Shown here piece after piece: positions 23,198-24,001 of a stretch of DNA of 24,001 nucleotides (position 1 is its first letter; each line of letters begins with the position of its first letter). The translations under genes and the position numbers were made by a program. The DNA is from Salinibacterium sp. (GTDB lineage Bacteria > Actinomycetota > Actinomycetes > Actinomycetales > Microbacteriaceae), in assembly GCA_025352485.1 (NCBI GenBank), contig JANXTJ010000299.1, forward strand, positions 1 through 24,001, given 5' to 3'. Below the pieces are notes generated by a model. The model was not told the origin of the DNA and ran no database searches. It saw only the letters and a program-made list of their open reading frames with translations.

Positions 23198-23541
23198 ACT
23201 CCGATTTTGGTTGGCCCGCGCTGGCCTGGCGCGCAGTACCCCAGATCTTTGACGGAAAGTGCACATTCGCGCCCGTGCACGAGCAGTCTCCTGGTCTCGC
23301 GGCACATGAGTCGGCAGATGAGTCGAGCCGGCCTCGCGCAAGGCTGGGCTGCCGATCGGTCTCCGCGCGCTCTCGCGCGTCATTACATTTGGTGGGCGCC
23401 CACACAAATGTAATGACGGACGAGAGTGTCTTGGACCAGCCCGCCGATGCCGCTCCGTGCCCCGCCCATGCCGACGCATTTCGGGCCAATCCACCGGAAC
23501 CCCAACCTGCCGCAGCGGAGCGAGCGGCGGCGGTAGCGGAG
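23198..23541. other. Gene-free stretch of about 344 bp containing a large hairpin
   Basis: No open frame here has recognisable protein motifs. A plus-strand frame from ATG 23413 is Ala/Pro-rich, and its rear half is only the antisense of the AlkA-type gene. The stretch separates the 3' end of that glycosylase gene from the AbiEi-like gene, both on the minus strand, and contains the 57-nt inverted repeat listed separately. No clear promoter for the AbiEi-like gene was found; the bases before its ATG include CGGAGT directly adjacent to the start codon. Confidence 0.6.
23370..23426. repeat. 57-nt near-perfect inverted repeat (long hairpin)
   Basis: Left arm: CTCTCG (23370-23375), 2 nt, CGTCATTACATTTG (23378-23391), GTGGGC (23392-23397). 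Right arm: GCCCAC (23398-23403), one bulged A (23404), CAAATGTAATGACG (23405-23418), 2 nt, CGAGAG (23421-23426). The 14-bp and both 6-bp blocks pair perfectly, interrupted by a single bulge and a 2-by-2 mismatch, and there is virtually no loop. Part is AT-rich in a GC-rich region. There is no U-tract on either side, so it is not a standard intrinsic terminator. Possible roles: terminator-like structure after the glycosylase gene, a regulator site, or a remnant of a small palindromic element. Confidence 0.85.
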
Positions 23542-24001
23542 CTAGTGGCCGCGGTGGTCCTGCACGGTCATCCGGGGTCCGAAGCGGGGCTTCGTGAAGC
23601 CACTGACGTCGATCAGGCGCACGATGCGCTGGCGGTGGCCGGCCCACGGGGCGAGTAGTTCGAGCATCCCATCGTCGTCTACGGGGGCACCGGCCAGCGC
23701 CCAGCCGACCAGCGCAGGAAGGTGATAGTCGCCGAAGCTGGGCGAGTCGGGATCACCATGGGAGCGCTGCATAGTTTCGGCCGCCGTCCAGACCCCCACG
23801 CCCGGAACACTGCGCAGCGCCCGCTCGATAACCGCCCCACCGCGCCCGTGATCGAGGGTGCGCTCCAAGGCTGCCGAGACCACCGCCGCCCGCAACACCG
23901 CCGCCGATCGTTGCGGCCCCACGCCCGCCCGATGCCATTCCCACGAAGGAACGCGTCGCCAAGTTTCCGCGGCGGGGAAGACCCGCATGCCGTCAGGCGC
24001 C
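23542..24001 (-). CDS. AlkA-type DNA-3-methyladenine glycosylase, C-terminal part (5' end outside window)
   Basis: About 152 residues of the HhH-GPD domain, open to the window edge; an internal ATG at 23988 is probably not the start because the frame continues upstream as APDG. Seen: WEWHRAGVGPQRSA, the helix-hairpin-helix loop VPGVGVWTAAE, MQRSHGDPDSPSFGDYHLP with the catalytic aspartate of GDYHL, and the C-terminus GFTKPRFGPRMTVQDHRGH typical of actinobacterial DNA-3-methyladenine glycosylase 2 proteins. It would excise alkylated purines in base-excision repair. The TAG stop is at 23542-23544. The N-terminal part cannot be judged. Confidence 0.88.
   Translation of the reverse strand, partial: APDGMRVFPAAETWRRVPSWEWHRAGVGPQRSAAVLRAAVVSAALERTLDHGRGGAVIERALRSVPGVGVWTAAETMQRSHGDPDSPSFGDYHLPALVGWALAGAPVDDDGMLELLAPWAGHRQRIVRLIDVSGFTKPRFGPRMTVQDHRGH

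Noticed and set aside
23198..23647. N-terminal extension of the AbiEi-like gene up to 23647
   Set aside because: The additional residues are Arg/Pro-rich, cross the hairpin and the glycosylase stop, and show no homology; the conserved domain begins at ATG 23197.
23413..23658. Plus-strand frame from ATG 23413 (82 codons) beginning inside the large hairpin
   Set aside because: Ala/Pro-rich with no family resemblance; its second half is the antisense of the glycosylase 3' end, and no ribosome-binding site is evident.
1..24001. CRISPR arrays, tRNA/rRNA genes, insertion sequences, prophage genes
   Set aside because: No regularly spaced repeats, cloverleaf-like stretches or transposase/integrase motifs were noticed when reading both strands. 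This was by eye only; tRNAscan, CRISPR and IS searches were not run.

Overview
The window comes from a GC-rich actinobacterium, most plausibly a member of the Microbacteriaceae. This rests on the codon use, the frequent GTG starts and the family relationships recalled for the proteins; no similarity search was run. It reads as ordinary chromosome rather than a mobile element. Genes are packed head to tail with 1-28 nt overlaps, and no transposase, integrase, tRNA, rRNA or CRISPR array was seen.

Region 1 (1-10833) is a 6-deoxy-sugar catabolic block. It opens with the 3' end of a rhamnulokinase gene (+). A minus-strand operon follows in transcription order: IlvD/Edd-type sugar-acid dehydratase, a 956-aa FAD/Fe-S oxidoreductase, an SDR dehydrogenase, and the C-terminal stump of a second SDR. 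Divergent from it is a plus operon: fumarylacetoacetate-hydrolase-family enzyme, zinc alcohol dehydrogenase, IclR regulator. A GntR/FCD regulator and an FMN-dependent L-lactate dehydrogenase come next, behind a striking double operator. Together they fit the non-phosphorylated 'diketo-hydrolase' route for L-rhamnonate or L-fuconate: dehydration, oxidation at C4, hydrolysis to pyruvate plus L-lactate, then oxidation of L-lactate to pyruvate. The sugar dehydrogenase, lactonase and transporter are not in the window.

Region 2 (10876-20244) is amino-acid catabolism. A Gfo/Idh/MocA oxidoreductase and a kynureninase form a minus pair. Upstream on the same strand, a guanidine-modifying enzyme (annotated in this family as dimethylargininase, but with arginine-dihydrolase-like motifs) overlaps ornithine aminotransferase. 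An Lrp/AsnC regulator and a YtrA-type GntR regulator diverge from that pair and converge on a bifunctional proline/P5C dehydrogenase (PutA). Read as a unit: arginine to ornithine to glutamate semialdehyde to glutamate, with PutA supplying the last step and also feeding in proline.

Region 3 (19738-24001) holds a MarR regulator, a phytoene-desaturase-like FAD oxidoreductase with no canonical start codon in frame, a hotdog thioesterase divergent from a RidA-like protein, a shortened AbiEi-type winged-helix protein, a roughly 344-bp non-coding stretch with a 57-nt near-perfect hairpin, and the 3' part of an AlkA-type DNA glycosylase. Several genes (marR, lrp, gfo, ridA, putA) have a TANNNT box 6-7 nt before ATG and no good Shine-Dalgarno sequence, suggesting leaderless transcripts.
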